Positions 51,720 through 61,214 are shown, counted from the stretch's first letter. The stretch: 64,000 nt of DNA from Coriobacterium glomerans PW2 (GCF_000195315.1 NC_015389.1:1736001-1800000), one strand, 5' to 3'. Numbers and translations: made by a program. Notes: generated by a model from the sequence alone, not told the origin.

Positions 51720-53261
51720 ATGGAGAAGCCGATTCCAATCATCGATCTGTTCGCCGGCGCGGGGGGTTTGGGAGAGGGGTTTTCCTCAGCATGCAATGAG
51801 AGCGGCTCTCCTGCGTTCAAGATCATCATGTCTGTGGAGAAAGATCCCCTCGCGCATCGGACGCTCCGAATGCGCGCCTTCTTCCGCGCTGCGTACCGTG
51901 CGTGCGGCGCGATGCCTGCAAGCTATATCAACTATCTGCAAAATCCGAGCGCCGAGAATCTCGAGGCCCTCAGAAACGAGTTTCCCGAGCAGTGGCAGCA
52001 GGCAAACCGCGAAGCGCTGTGCGAAACGCTCAAGGAGGGCGATGATGCCCTTGTGGAGGAAGCCAAGCGCCGTCTTGACGCATACGGATCCGATTCGTTC
52101 ATCCTCATCGGTGGTCCCCCCTGCCAAGCGTATTCGCTGGTTGGTCGATCTCGTCGGACACACGATCGGCAAGGCCTCCAAAAAGACGAGAAGCAGACGC
52201 TGTACAGATGCTACCTGAGGTTCATCGAGCGGCTCAACCCCGATATCTTCGTGATGGAGAACGTAAGTGGGATTCTGTCGGCGAAGCTCGCCCGCAAAGG
52301 TGTCTTCCACATGATCCTTCGTGATATGGAGAGCGCCGGCTATCGCATTCGTTCTTTGTCAAAGCTCCGCGCTGTGGAACCGAGAGATTATATCGTCGAT
52401 GCGGAGCGCTATGGCATCCCGCAGGCTCGGCACCGCGTGGTCCTGCTCGGGTTGCGTTCGCATTCTTCGCTCACCCCCTCGATTCTCACCCCGCGTTTTG
52501 CAGAGAAGACGGTTCGCGATGCTCTCACCGGCATACCACCCGTGAGAAGCGGCTTCTCAAAACGAAGTGGAAACATGAGAGAATCCTGGCAGCGATATAT
52601 CGCGCACGCTGCGAAGCGCCTGGCAGGCACCGCCGAGGGCCGCGCGCTGCGCGCCGAGCTCTCCGCGCTGTCTGACGCGCGATTCCCTGAAACGCAGGCG
52701 AAGCGCAGCATCGTGCGAGTACAGCGAACGCCGCTGATCAGCTGGTATCGCGCGAGACTGGACGGCATATCGGTTCTTCCGAACCATGAGGCCAGAAACC
52801 ATCTTGCAAGCGACCTGGATCGCTATCTATTCTGCGCCGTCTTCGGCCAGCGATACGGATATTCGCCCAAGCTGCAGGATTTCCCTGCATCGCTGCTCCC
52901 CAATCACAAGAACGCCCTTGACGCGAAGGTGAACAAAGACGTCATCTTCTCCGATCGGTTCCGAGTCCAGATCTTTGACAGGCGCTCCATGACCGTGACA
53001 TCGCATATCTCCAAGGACGGGCACTACTATATACATCCTGATCCCGTGCAGTGCCGCAGCCTCACGGTGCGCGAGGCCGCGCGGCTCCAGACATTTCCCG
53101 ATGACTACTATTTCGAAGGCAATCGCACCTCTCAGTATCAGCAGGTCGGCAATGCTGTACCCCCGTTGCTCGCCAAACAGATCGCCGAGGTCATCTACGA
53201 TTGCATGATGCGCGGCGGACACGATCGCAAGCCCATGGTGGTCGCGGCGAAACCGAGCTGA
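51720..53261 (+). CDS. DNA (cytosine-5-)-methyltransferase
   Basis: C5 cytosine methyltransferase of 513 residues. Motif I is DLFAGAGGLGEGF (residues 9-21), motif IV GGPPCQAYSLVGR with catalytic Cys about 135, motif VI VMENVSG, motif VIII PQARHRVVLLGL, motif IX REAARLQTFPD and motif X QYQQVGNAVPPLLA. The Cys lies about 55 residues later than in compact enzymes such as M.HhaI because of a charged, helix-like insert between motifs I and IV. ATG 51720 follows CGAAAGGAACCC; an in-frame start at 51630 lacks a site. No endonuclease or Vsr gene is adjacent, so it appears solitary. Recognition sequence unknown. Confidence 0.94.
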   Translation: MEKPIPIIDLFAGAGGLGEGFSSACNESGSPAFKIIMSVEKDPLAHRTLRMRAFFRAAYRACGAMPASYINYLQNPSAENLEALRNEFPEQWQQANREALCETLKEGDDALVEEAKRRLDAYGSDSFILIGGPPCQAYSLVGRSRRTHDRQGLQKDEKQTLYRCYLRFIERLNPDIFVMENVSGILSAKLARKGVFHMILRDMESAGYRIRSLSKLRAVEPRDYIVDAERYGIPQARHRVVLLGLRSHSSLTPSILTPRFAEKTVRDALTGIPPVRSGFSKRSGNMRESWQRYIAHAAKRLAGTAEGRALRAELSALSDARFPETQAKRSIVRVQRTPLISWYRARLDGISVLPNHEARNHLASDLDRYLFCAVFGQRYGYSPKLQDFPASLLPNHKNALDAKVNKDVIFSDRFRVQIFDRRSMTVTSHISKDGHYYIHPDPVQCRSLTVREAARLQTFPDDYYFEGNRTSQYQQVGNAVPPLLAKQIAEVIYDCMMRGGHDRKPMVVAAKPS

Positions 53262-53272
53262 TCGATACGATG

Positions 53273-53318
53273 GATCTCGACAGGCCGGTGAAAAGACTGC
53301 CGCCGACCTGTCGAGATC
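53273..53318. terminator. 12-bp perfect inverted repeat between convergent genes
   Basis: GATCTCGACAGG (53273-53284) and CCTGTCGAGATC (53307-53318) are perfectly complementary with a 22-base loop. It lies just after the methyltransferase stop and before the end of the gut operon. No T-run follows on either strand, so a terminator role is only likely by position. Confidence 0.45.
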
Positions 53319-53384
53319 GGTACAACCGGAGCATCCCCCGGGGAGTCGATGTCATCCAACCGATCCCACGCACATCGTTGATCT

Positions 53385-53768
53385 TCAGACAGCCGGCCCC
53401 CATATGCGAATCACGTCTCCAGGTCTGAGACTCGGGTACTCCTTCCTCTCGACATATACAGATCCTTCCAATTTCGCAGAAGGCGATCCATCAAAGACAA
53501 CCGAGATATGGCCGAGAGTAGCAAGATTTCTGTTTACCTCGCTACCGATTGCCGTGATCACATACCTCTGATCGTTGAATTCGAGAGAATCGCCCGCACG
53601 GATCTGATCGAAGACCGGGCTGACCCGGATTATGAAGCAAAACGGACGCAGTTCGCTCGGCGCGGTATCCCCAAAAAGTACAGCGATGTTCACATTCCTG
53701 AAGTCGGTTGCATTGCACCCCGCTTCCAAGATCACTGTTTCATACTTCACGCCTTCAGCTGATGACAT
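53385..53768 (-). CDS. gutA: PTS glucitol/sorbitol IIA component (GutA / SrlB)
   Basis: Phosphocarrier of 127 residues in the IIA-glucitol family, passing phosphate from HPr to the IIB domain. Visible family parts are VILEAGCNATDF, FGDTAPSELRPFCFII, the His in ATLGHISVVFDG and the terminal RPGDVIRIWGP. ATG 53768 follows AGAAAGGTGCACAAG and starts at the family's N-terminus; an ATG at 53825 would overlap the IIBC gene. Last gene of the gut operon, 23 bases after IIBC. Confidence 0.93.
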   Translation of the reverse strand: MSSAEGVKYETVILEAGCNATDFRNVNIAVLFGDTAPSELRPFCFIIRVSPVFDQIRAGDSLEFNDQRYVITAIGSEVNRNLATLGHISVVFDGSPSAKLEGSVYVERKEYPSLRPGDVIRIWGPAV

Positions 53769-53791
53769 CTTGTGCACCTTTCTACCGATTT

Positions 53792-54835
53792 CTACTGTGC
53801 ATACAGGCCAAAGCTCGCTATCCATGCAATGATGACCCGTGGAACGCCATTCAAAAAACGCGAGTAGAGCACGGAGACGACACCGACTTCGACTGTTTTC
53901 GAGTCAGCCTCTTCGAGACCGAGGCCGACCGGGATGAAATCGCATGCGTTCTGCGTATTGATCGCAAAAAGAGCCGGCAGCGCAAACTGCGGCTGTATGT
54001 TGCCACGGCCGATCTGGACGCCGATCAGCGTACCGATAACCTGAGCGATCACCGCTCCGGGTCCCAAGATCGGCGAAAGAAACGGTAGCGAACAGATGAG
54101 GCCGATGCAGATGAGACCGAAGATATTGCCCGCCAACGGGGTCATCAGCGAGGCGAACCAGTTGCCCAAACCGGACCCCTGAATGATACCTATGAGCAAA
54201 GCAACGAATGCCATGAACGGAATCACCGTCGTGAGCATCGTTTGGACGGAGTCCTTGGCAGCTTGGTTGAAGGTTGATATGACTCTGCCAGCACCGATGC
54301 CGATCCGGGCGATGAAGTTCGGTCGTTTCATCTGCCCTGTGATCGTCTTGCTGGTATCGTACTTTTGTTCATGTTCTCTGCTGGCTTCGGGCTTTGTCTG
54401 GTGCATCTGCTGCTCGTCGATTTTTCCATTCAGATCCTGACCAGGAATCGCATCATCGGGAAGCGCGGTGATCTGGTCGACGCCAACATTGGAAACATAA
54501 GTGCTTGGTGTGATGAACTCGGCGAGTGGGCCCGATTTCCCACTTGGTAAGATATTGATCGTCAGCACATGTTTCTTGGGATAGATACCGCATCTCAGTG
54601 TCCCTCCGCAATCTATGATCGCAACCGCGATCTCGTCTTCAGGAATCGACGTCTTGAATCCATCGACGGCCTCCATGCCTGTGAGCTGCGCGATCTTTTC
54701 CACGATAGGAGGTTTATTTCCGCCTGTCACATAGATGAACTTGTGCTTTTTCTCCGTCGGTGTGATCGTAAGCGGCCCACCGTATCCACCGGATCCTTTT
54801 ACGACCCTGATACTATGCCATTTTTTTCCAGTCAT
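53792..54835 (-). CDS. gutB: PTS glucitol/sorbitol IIBC component (GutB / SrlE)
   Basis: Protein of 347 residues joining the IIB domain and the second half of the membrane channel. The phosphocysteine is in [14 protein letters not shown] (about 70-84). A hydrophilic linker (about 130-175) precedes four or five helices that contain [17 protein letters not shown] and the IIC segment [16 protein letters not shown] 54835 follows TTGGAGGCGACATATTC, 29 bases after the IIC stop. Works with GutC and GutA to import and phosphorylate sorbitol to sorbitol 6-phosphate. Confidence 0.94.
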   Translation of the reverse strand: MTGKKWHSIRVVKGSGGYGGPLTITPTEKKHKFIYVTGGNKPPIVEKIAQLTGMEAVDGFKTSIPEDEIAVAIIDCGGTLRCGIYPKKHVLTINILPSGKSGPLAEFITPSTYVSNVGVDQITALPDDAIPGQDLNGKIDEQQMHQTKPEASREHEQKYDTSKTITGQMKRPNFIARIGIGAGRVISTFNQAAKDSVQTMLTTVIPFMAFVALLIGIIQGSGLGNWFASLMTPLAGNIFGLICIGLICSLPFLSPILGPGAVIAQVIGTLIGVQIGRGNIQPQFALPALFAINTQNACDFIPVGLGLEEADSKTVEVGVVSVLYSRFLNGVPRVIIAWIASFGLYAQ

Positions 54836-54864
54836 GAATATGTCGCCTCCAAGGTAGTCGAGTA

Positions 54865-55434
54865 TTACTCCGCTTGACCGATCCGCGCTGAGATATCAAC
54901 TGTCTTGCTCAGCATGACGCCGGTCTGTCTGCAAACAATTGACGTCGTGAAATCGGTTACCCAGCCTCCGATAAAGTTCAGCACGATTCCCACGAGCATA
55001 TAACGGATCGCCAGGTCCATTTCATTCAATCCCAGCTGCTGGACGCCTTGGGCAATCCCAAGCCAGACGAAGAGCTCCCCGGGGTTGATATGCGGAAAGA
55101 CACCGTTGCTCGTGTGACAGAACTGCGCCTGAGCCGCATAGTAACTTGGCTTGTAGTACTCGGGTAGAAAACGCGCAAGCGTGAAGCACATTGGGTTGCC
55201 CAACATGAACGCAGCAAGGAAAGGCAGAATCAGATATCGCATGAAAACGTTTCTGCTCGCCCTTTGAGCGAAGCGCTCAATGCGCTCCTCTCCTATGAAC
55301 GCGATGATCGTATTCATAAGTACCAGCAATAGTAGAACTACCGGAACGATACTCGTCATCCAGCCAATGAATGTTTGAGCACCTGTTTGGAACAAGCCCA
55401 TGAATCCGGCGGCTAGATCAGATATATAGCTCAT
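54865..55434 (-). CDS. gutC: PTS glucitol/sorbitol IIC component (GutC / SrlA)
   Basis: Membrane subunit of 189 residues, about the length of SrlA. Features are the N-terminal region [29 protein letters not shown] in the first cytoplasmic loop, [22 protein letters not shown], and the terminal [18 protein letters not shown] 55434 follows TAGGAGATGAAACC. Forms the sorbitol channel with GutB. Confidence 0.94.
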   Translation of the reverse strand: MSYISDLAAGFMGLFQTGAQTFIGWMTSIVPVVLLLLVLMNTIIAFIGEERIERFAQRASRNVFMRYLILPFLAAFMLGNPMCFTLARFLPEYYKPSYYAAQAQFCHTSNGVFPHINPGELFVWLGIAQGVQQLGLNEMDLAIRYMLVGIVLNFIGGWVTDFTTSIVCRQTGVMLSKTVDISARIGQAE

Positions 55435-55445
55435 GGTTTCATCTC

Positions 55446-55955
55446 CTAGATAGCATCTCGATCGCACTCACGCATGAGTTTTCTCACTTTCGATCTGCCG
55501 GTTGCAAGCAATGAATTGAACACAGGGAGTGAAAAGATGCTGACACTGCTGGTGTCAAAATCTTCGACACTCAGATTATGAGTTTTAAAGTTAATGAAAT
55601 TTCGATACGCATTGAGAAGGCACTCACGTTCCGTTCTACTTAACCGCTGCAATGCATCATGATCGGCTCCAATCTCTTCTATTGGCCTACCCACACCTAA
55701 AGAAAGCTCCCTGAACCTGCTAAATACGCTCACCCCCTTCATGACGCGAATCTCCTGCACACGGCCAGCTGAATCGAGGCCTATGAGCATCAGACTGCCC
55801 GAGCGAAATCTGCGTGGGTTTTTTCCGATCAGCACGCGTCCCCTCCGTCGAACTTCGCGATAATGCTTTGCAAAGTTCTTGATTTGAAAGAATCCCATCA
55901 ACGCTTGGACCAGAAATGCTGCGGCTATCATGAGACCGATTTGCAAAAATGGCAT
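55446..55955 (-). CDS. gutM: glucitol operon activator protein GutM
   Basis: GutM family protein of 169 residues: one N-terminal membrane helix (about 5-24, GLMIAAAFLVQALMGFFQ), then RRRGRVLIGKNPRRFRSGSL and LIGLDSAGRVQEIRVMKG, both typical of GutM. In E. coli and lactobacilli GutM is an accessory activator of the sorbitol operon. ATG 55955 follows CGGAGGGCCTGTAG; the stop of gutR is directly before it. The C-terminal half (after FRELSLG) is longer than E. coli GutM (119), as in the Lactobacillus forms. Confidence 0.92.
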   Translation of the reverse strand: MPFLQIGLMIAAAFLVQALMGFFQIKNFAKHYREVRRRGRVLIGKNPRRFRSGSLMLIGLDSAGRVQEIRVMKGVSVFSRFRELSLGVGRPIEEIGADHDALQRLSRTERECLLNAYRNFINFKTHNLSVEDFDTSSVSIFSLPVFNSLLATGRSKVRKLMRECDRDAI

Positions 55956-57824
55956 CTACAGGCCCTCCGTTACAATAGTCAGCGGTTTTAGCGCGGTCGC
56001 AGTTCGTTTCAAGTTGGCGACCGCTTCTTCATTGACAGCGATCAAAAACAGCAGATCGTACAACATCGAGAGATCCTCGAGGGTCTTCTTCTCCAGCACA
56101 GACGGGATTCCGATAATGAAGATGTATCTGACCTCAGATCTTCGTACCAGAATCGGTTCCGTTAAAATAACCAAGCTGAGAAAAAGATTGTTTCCTCTGA
56201 TCTTACCGATGGCATGAGGAATGGCCACGCCATTGGCCAGTATGAGTTTTGATGAGGCTTCATTGTCGATCAACCGCTGGCAAAACTCAGTGTCGACCGT
56301 ACCAGCCTTGCCGTCCGGTCTAAGGACCCGGCGGAGAACTTCTTCGTAGCCCAACCGTCTCCTGTTGTCAAAGGGCTGAGACCTCCAGATAACCCTACCC
56401 GCATCAATTTCATGCTGAAGAGCCGAAGCTTTGACTTTCGTCTCCAAGATACGGTCGCGGAAGATGTCGCCAACCATGACAACGGGAATCTTCAGTCCGC
56501 AGTCCAATATGCGATCCGAAAACACCATGATCAGATCGTTTTGGTCTTGAATGATCTCGGCCTCGTTTTGATAGGCGGAAAGCACCACGTTCGACTCAAA
56601 CATGATATTCAATTGATTCTGCAGGTAGTTCAGGGCACTGAGGCCCATATCGAGCAGAAATCCAACTCTCGGCTGGTCAGAACCAACATTATTGGACTTT
56701 TGAAGCGCCATCTCAAAGTAAATAGTGAGATAGTTGATCTCCACGTCAGAGATTTCAAGATCCAATCGGTCCTCAAGCGCTTTGCTGAATGAAGCGGCCA
56801 GATCTGCGGCAAGTTGAAACTTCTCGAGCATCTGATCTCTTAAAAAATCTGAAGGGGCGACATGAAAGACAGCTCTGTTGATAAGAAATATCAAATGATA
56901 TTTGATGGAGTCGTAAAACTGGTCATAATCGATCCGCGTATTGATCAGCGCATTGAGCGATTGAGACACCTCATCGAAAAGCACTTTGTTTCGATCGAGC
57001 GCAGAGGAGGTCTTCTCGTTCGAAAGCAAGGGATTTGAATACAAATTGAACGGAAAGGTCAAAAACAATCGCTCCATCGGATTGAAAACAACCTGACACT
57101 GGTCCTCGATGATCTCCATCAATTTGGAAAGGTGGTCGGAATCATCGACCAGATTCGTGTATACGACATTCACCTCAGTGATTTCATAACCGTTCCTTTT
57201 CAGAAAAACCAATATTCTTGTTATGTTGACAAAGGTTCGAGTAATGGTTTTGCTGACGTTCAACGACGTGAGCAAATCGACAACCTGATTGATCAGGCCC
57301 TCATCTGTCGGCAATCTGTTTTGAATGTAATCCAGCATCTTGTAATACACGAAAACGACCAGATCAGCCGCAGATCCTATGCGAAGTCTGATTCCTCGAC
57401 TTGTCACACCTTGAATCGCAATGTCATACCCATGTAACCAAACTTGACAGGAATCCAGATCTTTTTGAAGTGTCCCACGGCTGACAATGAGCTGATCAGC
57501 AAGATCGTCAATAGAAATAAACCCCCCCTCTTGGATTAGCATGAACAGGATCTCGGCTTGGCGCTTTTGACGATCGTTGTTGTCGATATTGTGCTTCAAA
57601 GCACCTGACTGAATCAGACAAAAGAGTCTACGATTCAAAATATGCAGGTAGTAGCCATTGCTATTGATTTTGACTTCTGCGGCGGTTCCAAGAGCTCGTG
57701 ATAGGTTGAGTATATATTTCCTCATGGTTCGGCAGGATACGTTCTCGCTTTCAGCTAGTACGCTTAGCTTCGTGGTTCCGTTGATGAGCAGATAGCGAAG
57801 AAGGCGGTAGTCAAGGCTGTTCAA
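55956..57824 (-). CDS. gutR: PRD-containing BglG-family transcriptional activator (GutR)
   Basis: Transcription factor of 622 residues with PTS-controlled domains. N-terminal helix-turn-helix regions (about 1-150, with SIDDLADQLIVSRGTLQKDL), two PTS regulation domains around 170-390 with the conserved His lost or altered in part, a IIB(Gat)-like stretch (near 400-480) and a C-terminal IIA(Mtl/Fru) domain with His in VAIPHAIGKIRG. TTG 57824 follows AAAAGGGGGAGAGAC with good spacing and is preferred; GTG 57863 in the same frame would overlap gutF. The coding sequence is AT-rich (19 G/C of 60 at 57181-57240), unlike most of the window. Confidence 0.9.
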   Translation of the reverse strand: MNSLDYRLLRYLLINGTTKLSVLAESENVSCRTMRKYILNLSRALGTAAEVKINSNGYYLHILNRRLFCLIQSGALKHNIDNNDRQKRQAEILFMLIQEGGFISIDDLADQLIVSRGTLQKDLDSCQVWLHGYDIAIQGVTSRGIRLRIGSAADLVVFVYYKMLDYIQNRLPTDEGLINQVVDLLTSLNVSKTITRTFVNITRILVFLKRNGYEITEVNVVYTNLVDDSDHLSKLMEIIEDQCQVVFNPMERLFLTFPFNLYSNPLLSNEKTSSALDRNKVLFDEVSQSLNALINTRIDYDQFYDSIKYHLIFLINRAVFHVAPSDFLRDQMLEKFQLAADLAASFSKALEDRLDLEISDVEINYLTIYFEMALQKSNNVGSDQPRVGFLLDMGLSALNYLQNQLNIMFESNVVLSAYQNEAEIIQDQNDLIMVFSDRILDCGLKIPVVMVGDIFRDRILETKVKASALQHEIDAGRVIWRSQPFDNRRRLGYEEVLRRVLRPDGKAGTVDTEFCQRLIDNEASSKLILANGVAIPHAIGKIRGNNLFLSLVILTEPILVRRSEVRYIFIIGIPSVLEKKTLEDLSMLYDLLFLIAVNEEAVANLKRTATALKPLTIVTEGL

Positions 57825-57843
57825 GAGTCTCTCCCCCTTTTGA

Positions 57844-58644
57844 TTAACCTCGAGACTTCCCACCCGCTACATTTGCAGTTATTCCGGTGACATAGCTCGC
57901 TCGATTTGAAAGAAAGAACGCTACGACGGAAGCGACTTCTTCGAGCTTTCCATCCCGTCCGAGAGGAGTACTCGATGTCGAAGTGTATCCCGCCCGTAGT
58001 TGATCGACCGTGATGTTGCGTGTATACGCCAGAGCCTCTTCGTAGGATGCTGTTCTGAGCCCTGTGGCCTCCATTATCCCTGGTGCCACTCCGACAACGC
58101 GAATATTATATTTCCCCAGCTCTTTACCCCATGAACGCGTAAATGCATTTATCGCGCCCTTTGTTGCAGCATAAATGCTCTGTCCGATCGAACCTTCGAG
58201 CCCTGCCTCAGAAGACATGTTGACGATCACGCCATGTCTCTGCTTGATCATTCTGCGGACCGCGGACTGCGAGATCAAGAACACGCTTCTGACATTGACG
58301 TTGAAAAGAGATGTGAATGTTCCATCATCAAGTTCATATTTTCCGTGCATGTCATCTGGATCCACTAGGACACGGGGCTGATTAATACCAGCATTGTTGA
58401 CAATGCCCCAGATCTCACCATTGATCGCAACTGCCTTCTCCACAAGATGCTCGACCTCATGTGCTTTTGTGACATCTGTTTTGACAAATGTAAGCTTCTG
58501 GGCTGAAAAGGTCCCTTCTTTGATATCTCCGTTGACAACATTGGCACCATCATGAATGAGCTCTCTGACAATCGCATCTCCGATACCCGATGAACCACCG
58601 GTTACGATAACTGTCTTGCCGTCAAGATCTAGCCAGCTGCCCAT
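57844..58644 (-). CDS. gutF: sorbitol-6-phosphate 2-dehydrogenase, SDR family (GutF / SrlD-like)
   Basis: Short-chain dehydrogenase of 266 residues converting sorbitol 6-phosphate to fructose 6-phosphate with NAD. The nucleotide motif is VTGGSSGIGDAIV; NNAGINQPR follows, and the catalytic triad is Ser in VNMSSEAG and YAATK. The length and the C-terminal GKLEEVASVVAFFLSNRASY match the Lactobacillus GutF type. ATG 58644 follows GGAAGAGGAGTTCGTC. It is first gene of the operon, so the promoter lies in 58645-58940. Confidence 0.92.
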   Translation of the reverse strand: MGSWLDLDGKTVIVTGGSSGIGDAIVRELIHDGANVVNGDIKEGTFSAQKLTFVKTDVTKAHEVEHLVEKAVAINGEIWGIVNNAGINQPRVLVDPDDMHGKYELDDGTFTSLFNVNVRSVFLISQSAVRRMIKQRHGVIVNMSSEAGLEGSIGQSIYAATKGAINAFTRSWGKELGKYNIRVVGVAPGIMEATGLRTASYEEALAYTRNITVDQLRAGYTSTSSTPLGRDGKLEEVASVVAFFLSNRASYVTGITANVAGGKSRG

Positions 58645-58940
58645 GACGAACTCCTCTTCCCTATGGATCGATATGTCGTGCGGCTACATGGTAGTTTCTA
58701 AAAACCCGCAGGTTAAGATAGTTTTTTTCTTGCGTGGGCGTAAAAGCGTGCCTTAACGTGCGCTGTGCGGGTGATCGTTTCATATGAGATTCATTACGTG
58801 AGGCCATAGGACCGCTCGCAGAGCTGTCTCTACCGATAAGCATGTTTGAATACAGTTCTTGGGCATAGTCTCATCTTAATATCTTAATATATTAAGTATG
58901 GTGGTTTGAGCTATTCTCTGCGACAGATCGGACGGCGGGC
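58645..58940. other. divergent control region between the gut operon and the beta-galactosidase
   Basis: 296 AT-rich bases without a gene. CTTAATATATTAAG at 58883-58896 is a perfect 14-base palindrome, preceded by a direct repeat of CTTAATAT (58875-58882); both lie 45-65 bases before the beta-galactosidase start. On the gut side, AACCTGCGGGTTTTT (minus strand, near 58715) is a small hairpin with T-run in the leader. A GutR target is expected here but cannot be placed. Confidence 0.5.
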
Positions 58941-60734
58941 GTGCATACATTCGAGATCGGCTCTGATTTCTATATGGATGGGCGTCCTTTTCAGATCAGA
59001 AGCGGTGCGATCCATTATTTCCGCCTGCACCCAGACGACTGGGAGCATTCACTTTACAATCTCAAAGCCATGGGCTTCAACACAGTCGAAACATATATAC
59101 CATGGAATATGCATGAGCCGCACAAAGATGAATTCCGCATCACCGCCGAGACGGACTTCGAGCGCTTCCTGGGGCTCGCATCAGATCTCGGCCTCTGGGC
59201 GATCGTGCGGCCCTCCCCCTTCATTTGCGCCGAATGGGAGTTCGGCGGCCTGCCAGCATGGCTGCTGGCCGAGCGCGGCATGCGCATCCGCTCAAACGAC
59301 CCGAGATTTCTCGAGCGTCTGGCCCTCTACTATGACATGCTCATGCCTCATCTGGCCAAGCACCAGATCACGCGTGGGGCCAATATCATAATGATGCAGA
59401 TTGAAAACGAGTACGGCTCATATTGCGAGGACAGCGACTACATGCGCTCCGTTCGCGATCTCATGGTCGAGCGAGGCATCGATGTGAAGCTGTGCACCTC
59501 AGACGGACCATGGCGTGCCTGTCAGCGCGCCGGATCGCTTATCGAAGACAACGTCCTCGCCACCGGAAACTTCGGATCTCATGCGACGGAGAACTTTGCC
59601 GCGCTCAAGGGATTCCACAAAGAGCACGGCAAGACCTGGCCGCTCATGTGCATGGAATTCTGGGCTGGCTGGTTCAATCGATGGGGCGAGTCGGTCGTGC
59701 GACGCGATCCGGAAGAGCTTGCCCGAAGCGTTCGCGAAGCCCTGCGCGAGGGAAGCATCAATCTCTATATGTTCCATGGCGGCACGAATTTCGGTTTTAT
59801 GAACGGGTGCTCGGCACGACATGACCATGACCTGCACCAGATCACGAGCTACGATTATGACGCCCCGCTCGATGAGGCGGGCAACCCGACCGAGAAGTTC
59901 TACGCCCTGCAACGCATGGTGCGTGAGGACTTCCCCGACGCGCGGACCGCCTCGCCGCGGATCAAGGGCACGCTGGCTCCGATGACGCTTGAGCGCTGCG
60001 GCCTCGCCGGCCTGTTCGAAACACTCGACACGCTCTCCGAGCCCTTGGAGATGCGCCATCCCGCGGCCATGGAGGACCTCGGGCAGGCATACGGCTACAT
60101 CCTGTACCGCACGCGCATCGAGGCGGACACAGCCGGTGAGGAGCGCTTCCGCATCGTCGACGCACGCGACCGCGCCCAGCTCTTCCTCAACGGCCGGCTT
60201 GTGGCGACCCAGTACCAGGAAGACATCGGCGAGGACATCTTGGCCGCACCGAAGCCGGGTATCAATCAGCTCGACATCCTCGTCGAGAACATGGGTCGTG
60301 TCAACTACGGCCACAAGCTGCTCGCGTCAACCCAGCACAAGGGCATCCGAACGGGTATCTGCGTCGATCTGCACTTCGTGACAGGCTTCGAAGTGTTCCG
60401 GCTGCCGCTCGCATCCGCCGACAAGGTGGATTTTTCCCGGGGGTGGACCCCAGGGGCACCGGCGTTTCATCGCTTCGCTGCGGTTGTCCGGGACACGGCT
60501 CTCGACACGCATCTGGACCTCACCGGTTTCGGCAAGGGCTGTGTGTTTGTAAACGGCTTCAATGTAGGTCGATTCTGGGAGAAGGGCCCCACGCGGAGCC
60601 TGTATGTTCCCCATGGCCTGCTGCGAGTGGGATCGAATGACATCATCGTCTTCGAGACCGAGGGGATCTATTCGGACGAGCTCAAACTGAGCTCAAGGCC
60701 TGTGATCGACGAACGGGCCGGAGAGGAGAGATAG
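58941..60734 (+). CDS. bgaC: GH35 beta-galactosidase (BgaC-like)
   Basis: Cytoplasmic glycoside hydrolase family 35 enzyme of 597 residues, the length of pneumococcal BgaC, with no signal peptide. The acid/base Glu lies in QIENEYGSY (about 157) and the nucleophile Glu in MCMEFWAGWFNRWG (about 239). FHGGTNFGFMNG and C-terminal jelly-roll segments (GCVFVNGFNVGRFW) are typical. GTG 58941 is behind a weak GGACGG, and no better start is visible. In BgaC the substrate is Gal-beta-1,3-GlcNAc; with the PTS genes directly after it, uptake of such disaccharides or of galactosides as phospho-sugars is likely. Confidence 0.92.
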   Translation: MHTFEIGSDFYMDGRPFQIRSGAIHYFRLHPDDWEHSLYNLKAMGFNTVETYIPWNMHEPHKDEFRITAETDFERFLGLASDLGLWAIVRPSPFICAEWEFGGLPAWLLAERGMRIRSNDPRFLERLALYYDMLMPHLAKHQITRGANIIMMQIENEYGSYCEDSDYMRSVRDLMVERGIDVKLCTSDGPWRACQRAGSLIEDNVLATGNFGSHATENFAALKGFHKEHGKTWPLMCMEFWAGWFNRWGESVVRRDPEELARSVREALREGSINLYMFHGGTNFGFMNGCSARHDHDLHQITSYDYDAPLDEAGNPTEKFYALQRMVREDFPDARTASPRIKGTLAPMTLERCGLAGLFETLDTLSEPLEMRHPAAMEDLGQAYGYILYRTRIEADTAGEERFRIVDARDRAQLFLNGRLVATQYQEDIGEDILAAPKPGINQLDILVENMGRVNYGHKLLASTQHKGIRTGICVDLHFVTGFEVFRLPLASADKVDFSRGWTPGAPAFHRFAAVVRDTALDTHLDLTGFGKGCVFVNGFNVGRFWEKGPTRSLYVPHGLLRVGSNDIIVFETEGIYSDELKLSSRPVIDERAGEER

Positions 60735-61214
60735 ATGATTATCGGAGTGCGCATAGATTTCCGCCTGCTGCACGGACAGGTGGCCAACCTGTGGGCGAAT
60801 TCGCTCAACGTCGGTCGCTTCATGGTCGTCGATGACGACGTCGCGCAGGACAGCCTGCAGAAGCAGGTGCTCAAGATGGCCTGTCCCACTTCGGTGAGGC
60901 TCTCGGTGCTGCCCGTCGAGAAGGCCGCCGCCAACATCCTAGCCGGGAAATACGATGAGCAGCGCCTGTTCATCATCGCAAAGGGTTCGAAGACGGTGCT
61001 GCGGCTCATCGATGCAGGGGTGCCCATCGAACATGTCAACGTCGGCAACATGGCATCGGAGGGCACCATCAAGAACGTGACCCGCTCGATCGCCGTCACG
61101 CCTTCCGAGATCGAAGACTTCAAGGCGATCGCCTCCCGCGGTGTGACCCTCACCGCACAGATGGTCCCCTCCAACGCAGCGGAGGACTTCATGCCGCTGC
61201 TTGAGAAGGCGTGA
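60735..61214 (+). CDS. PTS mannose/sorbose-family IIB component
   Basis: Cytoplasmic phosphocarrier of 159 residues in the IIB(Man/Sor) family. The phospho-His is in RIDFRLLHGQVANLW (about residue 14). The late segments VGNMASEGTIKNVT and GVTLTAQMVPS fit the family. ATG 60735 follows GGAGAGGAGAGATAG and directly abuts the beta-galactosidase stop, showing tight coupling. It receives phosphate from a IIA that is not encoded here. Confidence 0.93.
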   Translation: MIIGVRIDFRLLHGQVANLWANSLNVGRFMVVDDDVAQDSLQKQVLKMACPTSVRLSVLPVEKAAANILAGKYDEQRLFIIAKGSKTVLRLIDAGVPIEHVNVGNMASEGTIKNVTRSIAVTPSEIEDFKAIASRGVTLTAQMVPSNAAEDFMPLLEKA

